Below, piece after piece: positions 37,561-49,240 of a stretch of DNA of 64,000 bases. The stretch comes from Micromonospora echinospora. GTDB lineage: Bacteria; Actinomycetota; Actinomycetes; Mycobacteriales; Micromonosporaceae. The number at the start of each line of letters is the position of its first letter. Position 1 is the stretch's first letter. The stretch lies in NCBI RefSeq assembly GCF_900091495.1, contig NZ_LT607413.1:62001-126000 (forward strand), given 5' to 3'. The notes under the pieces are model-generated. The model was not told where the DNA came from and made no database searches. It saw only the letters and a list, made by a program, of their open reading frames with translations. A program made the translations under genes and the position numbers.

Positions 37561-38689
37561 CTGCTCCCCGCGCACGCGGGGGTGATCCGTAGGCGGCGGG
37601 GCCGACGTGACATATGACGATCTGCTCCCCGCGCACGCGGGGGTGATCCCAGCCCCCGCGCTACGCGCACCGACGCGAGCACCTGCTCCCCGCGCACGCG
37701 GGGGTGATCCCTGGTCCGGGGAGAGGATGCCCACCGATGCGTTCTGCTCCCCGCGCACGCGGGGGTGATCCCTACAGACCACGTTGAAGGGTTGGAGCCA
37801 CGAGCCTGCTCCCCGCGCACGCGGGGGTGATCCGGCCGCTCACTCGCTGCTGCCGGTGATCCGTGCCCTGCTCCCCGCGCACGCGGGGGTGATCCGTCAC
37901 CGGTCGGGCCCGCCGCCGTGTGCGGCCACTGCTCCCCGCGCACGCGGGGGTGATCCCGGCCACGGCGGCATCGTCGCCGACCACCACCACTGCTCCCCGC
38001 GCACGCGGGGGTGATCCCACGTCGTCATCGACCGCAACGGCGACCAGGTGCTGCTCCCCGCGCACGCGGGGGTGATCCCAGGCCGTGGTCGTGGCCCAGG
38101 TCGAACGCACCCTGCTCCCCGCGCACGCGGGGGTGATCCCCACTCCTTTTGGATCTCCTCCACGGAGGTGGTCTGCTCCCCGCGCACGCGGGGGTGATCC
38201 CTGGTCGGCGTACTTGGAGGCGCTGCCGCGTTCCTGCTCCCCGCGCACGCGGGGGTGATCCGTACTGCCGCGCCGTCAGCCGCATCATGTCGGCCCTGCT
38301 CCCCGCGCACGCGGGGGTGATCCCTCGTGGGTGAACGTCCAGCGGGCATGACCGCTCTGCTCCCCGCCACCGCGGGGGTGATCCCACCAGCCAGCAGCAC
38401 TGCCTGCACTGCGGCTACTGCTCCCCGCGCACGTGGGGGTGATCCGGTCACGCCCGGCAGCCTCGGGCCGTACGACCCCTGCTCCCCGCGCACGCGGGGG
38501 TGATCCCGTCTCGCACCCGGTCGCGCCCGGCGAGCGTCGCTGCTCCCCGCGCACGCGGGGGTGATCCGGACTCCGGCGCGCGCTACTCGGAGCTGACGCC
38601 CTGCTCCCCGCGCACGCGGGGGTGATCCGGTGTCGGCGCAGAGTCCGGAGGAAACGCCGGACTGCTCCCCGCGCACGCGGGGGTGATCA
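37561..38689 (+). CRISPR. Type I-E-like CRISPR array, 19 repeats and 18 spacers
   Basis: A 28-bp repeat beginning CTGCTCCCCGCGCACG and ending CGGGGGTGATCC recurs every 61-62 bp, at 37561, 37622, 37683, 37744, 37806, 37868, 37929, 37990, 38051, 38112, 38173, 38234, 38296, 38357, 38418, 38479, 38540, 38601 and 38662. The palindromic CCCCGCG...CGCGGGG core matches type I-E repeats, in the same orientation as the E. coli repeat. Repeats 14 and 15 carry changes (38357, 38418) and the last repeat ends in CA instead of CC, marking the old end. Spacers are 33-34 bp and all look different. No cas gene is present between 1 and 64000, so interference would need cas genes elsewhere. Open frames across the array are artefacts. 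Confidence 0.97.
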
Positions 38690-38994
38690 AATGACCTGCC
38701 GCGCGAGCAGCTTGAGGGCGCGTCGCCGGACAGGTGTAGACCGACGCCCTGACCTTGAAGACCGCGTGCCTCTCGGTGCCGCGACCGATGTCGACGATGC
38801 CCGCCAGGCCGGAGTCCTGACCCGCGCCGCAGCCGGTGACCCCGCCCTCGGCCACGCTGCCCACGCCACCCTCACCCACCAGGCACAACCTGACAGATGT
38901 CGATCTCAAGACCGTCGATGCCGCACAATGACCCTGCACTTGGCGATCTCTGAGGCACCCGGCCTCAGGTCGTCGGGAGTCCGGGGAGGACGAC
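38690..38994. other. Interval after the CRISPR array, no gene seen
   Basis: About 305 bases. Short frames run through it but are continuations of frames through the repeats and have no start signals. The last 20 bases contain GGGGAGG, the ribosome-binding site of the next gene. No further degenerate repeat was found. Confidence 0.6.
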
Positions 38995-39939
38995 ATGCGG
39001 TTCGCTAGACGACTGACGCTTTCGGTCGCGATGGTTCTCAGCCTTCTGGTCCTGTCTGGGCAGCCGGCCCAGGCCGCCTACTACAACACGTACAGCGACA
39101 TTGCCAGCACACCCGACACAGGATGCTGCACCGGGGTACAGGGCTTCGCCGCCGGAGCCACCTACCTCTACTCGGTCAAGACGCGCACCAACTACGACGA
39201 CGTCTCCGTCATCTACCGTGTCCACAAGGACACCGGCGCGCGAGTGGTGATGACGAACGGCACCAACAACACGTCGACCAACACCTGGCTCGGGCACGCG
39301 AACGACATGACGATCGTCGACATCGACGGGAAGCACCACATGTTCGTGGTCACCATGAAGTCGAGCGGCGCGCAGCTCGTCAGGCTCCGCTACGACGGCA
39401 CCACCTACTACCACGCCGGGTCGTACCAAATTCGTCTCAACGGGGCTGTGGCGACACCGTCCGGGATCAATCGGGTCTCGGTCAGCAGCAGCGCGATCAC
39501 GTTCATGTTCAAGAGTGGCAGGACGATCTACAACGGCAGTCTCCCGCTGCGCGCCAGCTCCGGGACCATCGACCTGACGAAAGCGTTCACCTTGCAGGTC
39601 GAGGGTGCCCTCGTCAACGGTGCCACCGTGCCCGACCTGGGGACCTTCGTCAACCAGGGGTTCTTCTACGACGCGTCCAAGAAGGTTCTCTACTACCCAC
39701 TGACCAAGGACAACCGCAGCATCGTGCTTGTCTACCGGAATGTGTCGCCGACTACGACAGGGACCGCGCCTGCGGCCACCGACCTCTCCTTCCGCATCAC
39801 GTCCTCGGCGTACTCGTCCAAGTTCGAGATCGAAGGCGTGGGAATCAGCGGAGGCAGACTGTACTTCAACACCAACCGGGCGAACTCAAGCGGCGCGTAC
39901 GACGGGGTCCATGTGTTCAACGGCTACGTCGCGGCCTAG
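38995..39939 (+). CDS. Secreted protein of unknown function, probably beta-propeller
   Basis: A protein of 314 residues with a Sec signal peptide (MRFARRLTLSVAMVLSLLVL, cut near AQAA). The mature part is almost entirely short beta strands with repeated blades of the type TYLYSVKTRTNYDDVSVIYR, a GHANDMTIVDIDGKHHMFVV stretch and a late GVGISGGRLYFNTNR, suggesting a beta-propeller. Helveticin-J-like bacteriocins and related actinomycete proteins share this look, but I cannot confirm membership. It has an excellent GGGGAGG ribosome-binding site seven bases before ATG and stands alone next to the CRISPR array. Codon use is slightly less GC-biased than that of its neighbours, consistent with transfer. 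Confidence 0.75.
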   Translation: MRFARRLTLSVAMVLSLLVLSGQPAQAAYYNTYSDIASTPDTGCCTGVQGFAAGATYLYSVKTRTNYDDVSVIYRVHKDTGARVVMTNGTNNTSTNTWLGHANDMTIVDIDGKHHMFVVTMKSSGAQLVRLRYDGTTYYHAGSYQIRLNGAVATPSGINRVSVSSSAITFMFKSGRTIYNGSLPLRASSGTIDLTKAFTLQVEGALVNGATVPDLGTFVNQGFFYDASKKVLYYPLTKDNRSIVLVYRNVSPTTTGTAPAATDLSFRITSSAYSSKFEIEGVGISGGRLYFNTNRANSSGAYDGVHVFNGYVAA

Positions 39940-39997
39940 CTGTACTCCACCGTCATGCCACCAGCGAAGGTCCCGAGCACGGACCCCGGCGGGGCGG

Positions 39998-40864
39998 TCA
40001 CCTGCGGGTGCCCGTCCCGGTGTCCGCCGCGACCGGGAAGTCCGCGCCCCGGCTGACCGCCTCGTCCGCCCGCAGCTCGGCGAGCATGGCCTCCAGGTTG
40101 TCCGCCACCCGGTCGTACCCCGCGCTGCCCAGCACCAAGCGCCTCGGGGCCTGGCCGCGGTCGACCGCCGCGACCACGGCCTCGACGCCACGCACGGGAT
40201 CGCCGGGCTGCCGGCCGTTCTGTTCGATCATGCTGGCCCGCACGGTCGCCAGCATCGACCGGTACTCCTCGACGCCCTCCTCGACCGGCTCGTCGGCGAA
40301 GCCGGCGTAGGCCCGGGTGCGGAAAGCGCCGGGCTCCACCGCGAGCACCCTGATGCCGAACGGCGCGACCTCCTGCCGCAGCACCTCCGTCAGCCCCTCG
40401 ACGGCGAACTTCGCCGCCGTGTAGAAACCGAATCCGGGTACACCGACCAGGCCGGCAACCGAGGACATGTTGACGATGCAGCCGGCGCGCCGGGCCCGCA
40501 TCCCGGGCAGCACGGCGCGCGTCACCCGTAGCACCGAGAAGAAGTTCAGTTCGAACATGTTGCGTACGGCGGCCTCGTCCATTCCCTCGACCGAGCCGTA
40601 CCAGCCGCGTCCGGCGTTGTTGACCAGCACGTCGATGCTCCCGAAGCGCCGTTCGGCCGCCGCCACGGCCAGCCGGATCTGCTCGGCGTCGGTGACGTCC
40701 AGGGGCAGGACGAGCGCGTCGTCGCCGTGCCGCGCCGCCCAGTCGCGCAACTCGTCGGGGCGCCGCGCGGTCAGCACCACCCGGTCGCCACGGCCGAGCA
40801 CGACGTCCGCGTACGCCATACCGAAGCCGCCCGGGGTGCCTCCGGTGATGAACCAGGTCCTCAT
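39998..40864 (-). CDS. Short-chain dehydrogenase/reductase
   Basis: A protein of 288 residues of the classical SDR type. The cofactor motif is TGGTPGGFG at 7-15, NNAG is at 82-85, and the catalytic set includes S134/S135 in NMSSVAGL, Y148 and K152 in FYTAAKFAVEG. Arg residues after the second strand (LTARRPDEL) favour NADP. The substrate is unknown. It forms a minus-strand pair with the SnoaL-like gene upstream, and both are divergent from a TetR regulator that probably controls them. Confidence 0.9.
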   Translation of the reverse strand: MRTWFITGGTPGGFGMAYADVVLGRGDRVVLTARRPDELRDWAARHGDDALVLPLDVTDAEQIRLAVAAAERRFGSIDVLVNNAGRGWYGSVEGMDEAAVRNMFELNFFSVLRVTRAVLPGMRARRAGCIVNMSSVAGLVGVPGFGFYTAAKFAVEGLTEVLRQEVAPFGIRVLAVEPGAFRTRAYAGFADEPVEEGVEEYRSMLATVRASMIEQNGRQPGDPVRGVEAVVAAVDRGQAPRRLVLGSAGYDRVADNLEAMLAELRADEAVSRGADFPVAADTGTGTRR

Positions 40865-40922
40865 GACTTCCTTCCCGATTCCCTTCCTGAAACGGTTCGC
40901 CGGTCCTGGGGAGCGGAGGGCG

Positions 40923-41255
40923 TCAGGGTGCGATCTCCAGCTGGCTGATCCGGTCGCCGGAGAGCGTGAACCGCCAGATCAGGTCGGCCGTACCGCCTGG
41001 GAAGTTCCCCTCGATGCGGCCGCTGACCAGGAAGGCGTCCGCCCCGGCCGGCTCCACCCGGCGCAGCTCGGTCGTGTACTCGTACCGCGACGCCGGCCCC
41101 TCCTGCCAGGCCCGGATCTCCGACCGGCCGCGCCGGGTCTCGTTCTCGTCGACTACCACCGCGTCCTCGGTGAACAGGCCGACGACGCGCTCGACGTCGC
41201 GACTCGCACTCGCGTCGAAGTAGTCCCGGATGACGCTGGGAACTGCCGCGTCCAT
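40923..41255 (-). CDS. SnoaL-like (NTF2-fold) protein
   Basis: A protein of 110 residues with the small alpha+beta-barrel pattern: VIRDYFDASASRDVERVVGL, FTEDAVVVDENETRRGR, then strands ending with LIWRFTLSGDRISQLEI. Proteins of this type act as small isomerases, cyclases or ligand-binding proteins; no catalytic assignment can be made. The ribosome-binding site GAGGGGGAG lies just before the ATG. It is the first gene of the SDR pair and starts opposite the TetR gene. Confidence 0.85.
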   Translation of the reverse strand: MDAAVPSVIRDYFDASASRDVERVVGLFTEDAVVVDENETRRGRSEIRAWQEGPASRYEYTTELRRVEPAGADAFLVSGRIEGNFPGGTADLIWRFTLSGDRISQLEIAP

Positions 41256-41280
41256 GTCTCTCCCCCTCTGCCGCTATACA

Positions 41281-41327
41281 CGCTACACAGCATAGTGTAG
41301 CGCTACATGAGTTACCATAGCGCTATG
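41281..41327. promoter_or_regulatory. TetR operator cluster
   Basis: Three overlapping inverted repeats lie in the divergent gap: CGCTACAC and GTGTAGCG around a 6-base spacer (41281-41302), GTAGCGCTAC (41297-41306) and CATAGCGCTATG (41316-41327). The last two have centres 20 bp apart, and one covers a possible start codon of the regulator. TAGTGT at 41293-41298 fits a -10 element for the TetR gene. Binding by TetR would block both directions. Confidence 0.6.
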
Positions 41328-42032
41328 CCTCGTCGTGCGCTGAGCGGTAATGCCCGGGACCGTCTCCTCCTGGCCGCCGCCGAGCTGATGGACAGCTCCG
41401 GCGACCGTGACGTGTCGACCCGGGCGGTCTGCGAGCGCGCCGGGGTGCAGGCGCCGACGCTCTACCACCACTTCGGCAGCAAGCAGGGCCTGATCGACGC
41501 GGTGATCAACCACGGCTTCAGCCAGTACGTCCACTCGCCGCGGCCCTCCGGCGACACCCGGGACGCGCTGGACGACATCCGCCGGGGCTGGGACGAGCAC
41601 GTCCGGTTCGGACTGGAACATCCGACCTTCTACGCCCTGCTCTACGGGCGGGTCGAGCCCGGCCGACCCTGCGCCATCACCGCGCCCGCCCACGCCATGC
41701 TGCGGGACCTGCTGGGCGCCGCCGCGCGCCAGGGGCTGCTACGGGTACCGGTCGACGACGCGGCCGAGCAGATCCTCGCAGCCAACGTCGGCGTCACCCT
41801 CAGCCTGATCACGCAGCCCGAGGAGGCGCGCGACCCGGGCCTCTCGAATCGGGTGCGGGAGGCCGCACTCGCCGGCGTCCTCGACACCACCGCGCGCGGT
41901 GAGTCCCCGGCGGCGACCCGCGCCAGCACCGCGCTGGCGCTGCGGACCCTGCTGGAGCAGGATTCGACCGGGCTCACCGCCGGGGAGCACGCGCTCCTCG
42001 GCGAGCTGCTGGACCGCCTCGGGCGCTCCTGA
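41307..42032 (+). CDS. TetR/AcrR-family regulator
   Basis: A protein of 241 residues (235 if it starts at the ATG at 41325). The N-terminal helix-turn-helix reads AAAELMDSSGDRDVSTRAVC followed by APTLYHHFGSKQGLIDAV, the classic TetR recognition helix. The C-terminal ligand domain resembles TetR_C proteins with FGLEHPTFYALLYGR. There is no Shine-Dalgarno sequence before either start, while TAGTGT ends eight bases before the first ATG, so a leaderless message is likely. It is expected to repress itself and the divergent SnoaL-SDR pair until a ligand binds. Confidence 0.9.
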   Translation: MSYHSAMPRRALSGNARDRLLLAAAELMDSSGDRDVSTRAVCERAGVQAPTLYHHFGSKQGLIDAVINHGFSQYVHSPRPSGDTRDALDDIRRGWDEHVRFGLEHPTFYALLYGRVEPGRPCAITAPAHAMLRDLLGAAARQGLLRVPVDDAAEQILAANVGVTLSLITQPEEARDPGLSNRVREAALAGVLDTTARGESPAATRASTALALRTLLEQDSTGLTAGEHALLGELLDRLGRS

Positions 42033-42129
42033 ACCGTGCCGGTCCGGCCCGGGGAGGCTGTCATCTTCAGAGGCCTACGAAGGGGATATGGCTTGCCCAG
42101 GCGCCGGACGGCGAGTTTGACTGCTCGCC

Positions 42130-43078
42130 ATGCCTACCCCCTCACCGGTCTTCGTCGCGGGTACGGGTCGTTCGGGAACGTCACGGATCGCCAACATCAT
42201 CGGCGAGCATCCGCTGATCCATCGGATTCCCATGGAGACCAGGTTTCTCGTCGACCCGGGTGGCCTGCGGGACCTGACCGACGCGCTCACCGATCGATAC
42301 GACCCCACCGTCGGTGAGGACGCCCTGCACCGGCTGGGCGACGTTCTCACCGTAAGGGTGCCCGGCCGGCGAGACGATCGTGGCAAGACCGTTCCCGAGC
42401 TGGTCGGCGAGGAGCGCTACCGGGACGCGGTGCACCAGCTCTGGCCGCAGCTGATCGCGTACACGTACGACGAGCCTGCGCCCGCGGAGGGCTTCGGGAA
42501 CGCCGACCGGCCGGCCGGGCCGTTCGAGCCGTCGGCGGGTGGTTCCCCGGCATTTCGGCGACCGGGGCGAACTGCTCGGGATCCTCCGTGGCATGGTCGA
42601 CACCCTGTTCGGCGGAGCAGCCGCCGACGCGGGCAAGCCGACCTGGTGCGAGAAGACACCGTTCAACCTGCTGTGCATGGACTTCCTCTGGGAACTGGTC
42701 CCCGAGGCGACCATCGTGCACATCAAGCGTCACCCGGTCTCAGTGCTCGCGTCCCACCTGGCCCAGCCGTGGGCACCGTCCACCGTCGACGGCGCGCTCG
42801 CCTACCTCAAGCCGATCTACCACCGATGGCTGACCTGGAAGAACACGGTCGACCTGACGGGCAGGCGATACATCGAGGTGAAAGCGGAAGATCTCGCAGC
42901 CGACTGGCCCGGGCAGCGCCGTGCCCTGTTCGAGCGGCTCGACGTCGACGACTTCGCCACCCCTTCGACGTTCCAGTCGCACCGGCTGACGAACCGCAGC
43001 CACCAGTTCGACGGCGAAACCCGCAAGTTCGTCGAAGAAGCACTCGGCACGGTCATCCCGGCCATGGGATACGAGTGA
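42130..43078 (+). pseudogene. Sulfotransferase interrupted by a frameshift
   Basis: The first frame (from ATG at 42130) encodes the N-terminal part with the PAPS-binding loop VFVAGTGRSGTSRIANIIGE and continues sensibly to about AYTYDEPAPAEGFG near 42500. From there the coherent protein continues in another frame (to 43078), with ELLGILRGMVDTLFG, WCEKTPFNLL and the 3'-phosphate motif HIKRHPVSVLAS. The switch falls in a GC-rich stretch at about 42495-42540. Read together they give about 316 residues, the normal sulfotransferase length. Either the gene is broken or the sequence has an indel error. Intact, it would transfer sulfate from PAPS to a small molecule or glycan. Confidence 0.8.
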
Positions 43079-43097
43079 CGGCCGCCTTGGAGCACAT

Positions 43098-43829
43098 TCA
43101 CGCCAGGCCGTGCTCCTGAGCGTCGAGGTCGCGTAGCGTGAAGCGAAGGTGCTCCCACTCCTCATCGAGGATCACGTGGAGACAGTGCAGGACCGGCTCC
43201 TCGTGGTCGGGTGACCACGCGGTCGGCCGAGGCTCGGCGAGCAGCTCCGGCGTGACGCCCGCGAGGAAATCCCGGACCATGGCCTGCCGCCCGGCACGCA
43301 GATCGAGCACCTCGGCGAGACTCGGCCGCCCGGCGGCAAAAATCGACATGTCGTATCCATCCGTCTCGTACTCGGCGTGCGGCTGCCCGAGCGGATGGAA
43401 GGGCTGCGGCAGGCGCAGGATCGCCTTTCCGAGCCATGCGTCGGTGGCGAACACGAGGTGCCGCAGGGTCTGCGCGAACGACCACTCGCCACCGACCGTG
43501 ACGTCGGCAGCGCCCTCGGGCATGGACTCGACCCGGTCGACCGCAGCCTCCCAGGCCCGTTCGAGCGCCGCCCACGCCGTACGCAGGCCGTCGGGATCCT
43601 CGGCGTGCCGCAGCTCGCGCCCGGGAAACCGCCGGTTGAGTTCGACCTCGACGAGCGGCACGACGTCGACCCCGTTGATCAGCAATGGGCCGTCCGCCAG
43701 CCACGGCGCATCGATGTCGAGCCCGCGCACGTCGACGCCGCGCATCACCGCGCCGGCCAACGTCGACCTGTTGAACCACGCGCCCCGCAGGTCCCTGTCG
43801 ACGAACGTGGTGACGTCTTCCTGTGCCAC
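43098..43829 (-). CDS. DinB-like protein with pentapeptide-like N-terminus
   Basis: A protein of 243 residues. Residues 10-40 (DLRGAWFNRSTLAGAVMRGV, then DVRGLDID) show a five-residue period like pentapeptide repeats, but only for four or five turns. The rest is a DinB-type four-helix bundle with WSFAQTLRHLVFATDAWLGK and the late HCLHVILDEEWEHLRFT, giving His residues that could bind a metal. DinB-family enzymes include thiol-dependent transferases, often using mycothiol in actinomycetes. The gene is convergent with the sulfotransferase remnant and stands alone. Confidence 0.8.
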   Translation of the reverse strand: MAQEDVTTFVDRDLRGAWFNRSTLAGAVMRGVDVRGLDIDAPWLADGPLLINGVDVVPLVEVELNRRFPGRELRHAEDPDGLRTAWAALERAWEAAVDRVESMPEGAADVTVGGEWSFAQTLRHLVFATDAWLGKAILRLPQPFHPLGQPHAEYETDGYDMSIFAAGRPSLAEVLDLRAGRQAMVRDFLAGVTPELLAEPRPTAWSPDHEEPVLHCLHVILDEEWEHLRFTLRDLDAQEHGLA

Positions 43830-44050
43830 GACGCTTCCCTCCCGTTGACGCTCGCGGCGATGCTAGCGAGCGGGTCCGACACCGGATGCCGCAACGCGGC
43901 CAGCCCGAGGTCACGAACGCTCCGGATCTGGTGATCGAGAGAGCCCGCCGGGGTACGACCTGGCGCGTCCTGCCGTACCGGTGGCCACGCAAGTCGACGA
44001 CAGGAGCGCTCGGCCGAGCGCGAAGGGATCTCGCGCAGTAGGTTGACGGG

Positions 44051-46131
<2,081 letters not shown>

Positions 46132-46144
<13 letters not shown>

Positions 46145-48237
46145 TCGCCGGTGTGGCCCACGATCCGCACGCCGTGCTGGGCGCGCACCCCGCCGACGGG
46201 CGCACCACCATCCGGACCCTGCGCCGGGGCGCGGCGGAGGTGACCCTGCTGGCCGACGGGGCACGGCACCCGATGCGCCGGGTGCACGACGTGGGCGTGT
46301 TCGAGGCGACCGTCCCGGGCACGGTGCTCGACTACCGGGTCGAGGTGGACGGCATCGCGCACGACGACCCGTACCGCCATGCCCCCACCCTGGGTGAGCT
46401 GGACCTGCACCTGATCGGCGAGGGCCGGCACGAGCGGCTCTGGGAGGCGCTCGGCGCGCGGGTCACCGACGCCGGGGTGGCGTTCGCGGTGTGGGCCCCG
46501 AACGCCAAGGGGGTCCGGCTGGTCGGCGAGTTCACCGGCTGGGGCCCGGACGACGGCTGGCCGATGCGCTCGCTCGGGTCGAGCGGCGTGTGGGAGCTGT
46601 TCGTCCCCGGGGCAGGCGTCGGGCAGCGGTACAAGTACCGCATCCTCGGTGCCGACGGGCACTGGCGGGACAAGGCCGACCCGATGGCCGCGTACGCCGA
46701 GGTGCCGCCGGCCACCGCCTCGGTGGTGCACCGCTCGACGTACGTGTGGACCGACGCGGCCTGGCTGGAGCGCCGGGCGAAGCGGCAGCCGCACCAGGAG
46801 CCGATGAGCGTGTACGAGGTGCACCTCGGTTCCTGGCGGCCCGGCCTCGGCTACCGGGAACTGGCCGAGCAGTTGACGGCGTACGTCACCGACCTGGGCT
46901 TCACGCACGTGGAGTTCCTGCCGGTGATGGAGCACCCGTTCGGTGGTTCCTGGGGCTACCAGGTCACCGGCTACTACGCCCCGACGTCCCGGTTCGGTGA
47001 CCCGGACGAGTTCCGCCACCTGGTCGACACCCTGCACAACGCCGGGGTCGGCGTGCTGCTGGACTGGGTGCCGGCCCACTTCCCCAAGGACGAGTGGGCC
47101 CTCGCCCGGTTCGACGGCACCCCGCTCTACGAGCACCCCGACCCGCGTCGCGGCGAGCACCCCGACTGGGGCACGTACGTCTTCGACTTCGGCCGCCGCG
47201 AGGTGCGCAACTTCCTGGTCGCCAACGCGCTCTACTGGCTCGACGAGTTCCACGTCGACGGGCTGCGGGTCGACGCGGTGGCGTCCATGCTCTACCTGGA
47301 CTACTCGCGCGGCGAGGGGCAGTGGGAGCCCAACAGGTACGGCGGCCGGGAGAACCTGGAGGCGATCGCCTTCATGCAGGAGGTCAACGCCACCGTCTAC
47401 AAGCACCACGCCGGGGTGGTGATGATCGCAGAGGAGTCCACCGCCTGGCCCGGCGTGACCCGACCGACCAGCGACAACGGGCTCGGCTACGGGTTCAAGT
47501 GGAACATGGGCTGGATGCACGACACCCTGCTCTACACCTCGAAGGACCCGGTCTACCGGCAGCACCACCACCATCAGCTGACCTTCTCGCTCGCGTACGC
47601 CTTCAGCGAGAACTACGTGCTGCCGATCAGCCACGACGAGGTGGTGCACGGCAAGGGCTCACTGGTCGGCAAGATGCCCGGCGACACCTGGCAGAAACTG
47701 GCCAACGTACGCGCGCTGCTGGCGTACATGTGGGCACACCCCGGCAAGCAGCTCCTCTTCATGGGCTGCGAACTGGGCGACGAACGGGAGTGGAGCGAGG
47801 AACGCGGCCTCGACTGGTACCTCCTGCACGACCCCGCGCGGGCCGGCGTGCAACGACTGGTCAAGGACCTGAACACGGTCTACCGGGACACCCCGGCACT
47901 CTGGGCGCAGGACACCGAGCCGGCCGGCTTCCGCTGGATCGCCGGAGACGACGTCGCCAACAACACCGCCTCCTTCATCCGGATCGCCCCGGACGGCTCC
48001 ACCCTGGTCTGCGTGGTCAACTTCTCCGCCCGCCCGCTGCACGACTACCGGATCGGCCTGCCAGCCGGCGGCACCTGGACGGAGATCATCAACACCGACG
48101 CCCACCACTACGGCGGGTCCGGTGTCGGCAACCTCGGCACGGTACGAGCGGAGTCCGTCCCCTGGCACGGGTTGCCCGCGTCTGCCGCCCTCCAGGTCCC
48201 CCCACTCGGCGCGATCTGGCTCCGCCCGACCGGCTGA
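46132..48237 (+). CDS. glgB: 1,4-alpha-glucan branching enzyme
   Basis: A protein of 701 residues. The order is normal: an N-terminal domain with [14 protein letters not shown], a CBM48 domain with [15 protein letters not shown], and the GH13 catalytic barrel with nucleophile in [17 protein letters not shown], acid/base in [13 protein letters not shown] and the stabilising Asp in [13 protein letters not shown]. It creates alpha-1,6 branches in the glucan extended by GlgE. It overlaps glgE by 13 bases. A 146-bp internal piece of a related glgB occurs downstream at 49241, showing only synonymous differences. Confidence 0.96.
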
Positions 48238-48328
48238 TGAGTCGAAGCGTCAGCAATACACCCGCGTGAACGATGACGGTGCGAGACCCGGAAGGGCTTC
48301 GCACCGTCATCGTCTGGCCCCTGGCCGG

Positions 48329-49045
48329 CTATTCCGCCGGCAGAATGTGCACGATGATCACCTGGGTGTCCTTGCTGCCGTCGAAGCGCAGGTCGTAGTT
48401 CACCTCAAGTCCTGTGCTGGTGCCGCTGGTGATGGAGAAGTCGCTCCGCATTCTCGGATCGGCGCTCGCCGAACTGATCCAGCCCTCGGCGGGGTCGCTG
48501 TCGATTCCGTACTTCTGCACTCCGTCGCGGATCAGCGCGAAGAACTCGTCGGCCGATGACGCAGTCAGGAAGTAGGTCACCTGGCTGAAGTCGGGACGGG
48601 CGTCGGTGGTGTTGAAGCGGATGCGGTCTGTGCGGGCTTCGATCGTTCCCTTGGGCGCGGCGATGCTCAGGGCGATCTTGCCTTCGCGTCGGGTGTTGAT
48701 CTCCGGGCCGTAGCTGCTGTCGGTCAGCCCGACCGCCGCCTTCGTCAGCTTGCCGCTGCGCAGGTCCAGCCGGGCCCGGAGCTCGCTGCGGATCCTCTCG
48801 ACGCCTGCGGCATCCAGCGCGGAGAACTCCGACGAGCTCACCGTACGTGATGGAAGGGCTGGTTCAGCGGGCCGTGAGAACTGGCAGGCCGCCAGGGCGA
48901 TGCACGCCGCGGCGGCGAGCGCCACCGAGGCAGGACGGCGGGTGCGCGGACGGCTCCCCCGCCGTTGGGTGAACGTGCCGGGCTTGCCGCGGCCCCGGAC
49001 CCTGTGCGTCGGCGAAACGACGGCTCCGATGAGACTCCCGAACAT
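48329..49045 (-). CDS. Putative lipoprotein of unknown function
   Basis: A protein of 238 residues. The start at 49045 has GGGGGAG four bases upstream, but gives a long basic N-terminus (RGRGKPGTFTQRRGSRPRTR) before the hydrophobic ASVALAAAACIALAAC lipobox region. An internal start closer to the lipobox is possible. The mature part has alternating strands with LRARLDLRSGKLTKAAVG and QVIIVHILPAE at the end. No family recognised. It lies between glgB and a fragment of a second glgB, so it may have arrived together with that fragment. Confidence 0.65.
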   Translation of the reverse strand: MFGSLIGAVVSPTHRVRGRGKPGTFTQRRGSRPRTRRPASVALAAAACIALAACQFSRPAEPALPSRTVSSSEFSALDAAGVERIRSELRARLDLRSGKLTKAAVGLTDSSYGPEINTRREGKIALSIAAPKGTIEARTDRIRFNTTDARPDFSQVTYFLTASSADEFFALIRDGVQKYGIDSDPAEGWISSASADPRMRSDFSITSGTSTGLEVNYDLRFDGSKDTQVIIVHILPAE

Positions 49046-49240
49046 GATCTCCCCCGAGTGAGTGTGCGCATCTCCCGCAGTACAAGAAGCTACAAAGCGT
49101 GATCCAGGATGAACCCGTGATCATCATCAACGGCTTCTGACAGGTCGGACCGGACCCTGGTCTACGGCTAAGACCTGGACGAGTGTCTCCCGTGCTCTCG
49201 GGCACGGCAAACGCCAGGGGCGGCGGCAGCGGGCGGTGAC

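Noticed and set aside
37539..38676. Long minus-strand open frames across the CRISPR array, with repeated peptides such as DHPRVRGEQ and GSPPRARGA
   Set aside because: They are translations of the repeats in different frames, have no ribosome-binding sites and break wherever spacer length varies.
38583..39008. Frames of about 130 codons between the CRISPR array and the secreted protein gene
   Set aside because: They start within repeats or spacers and contain repeat translations. No independent start signals.
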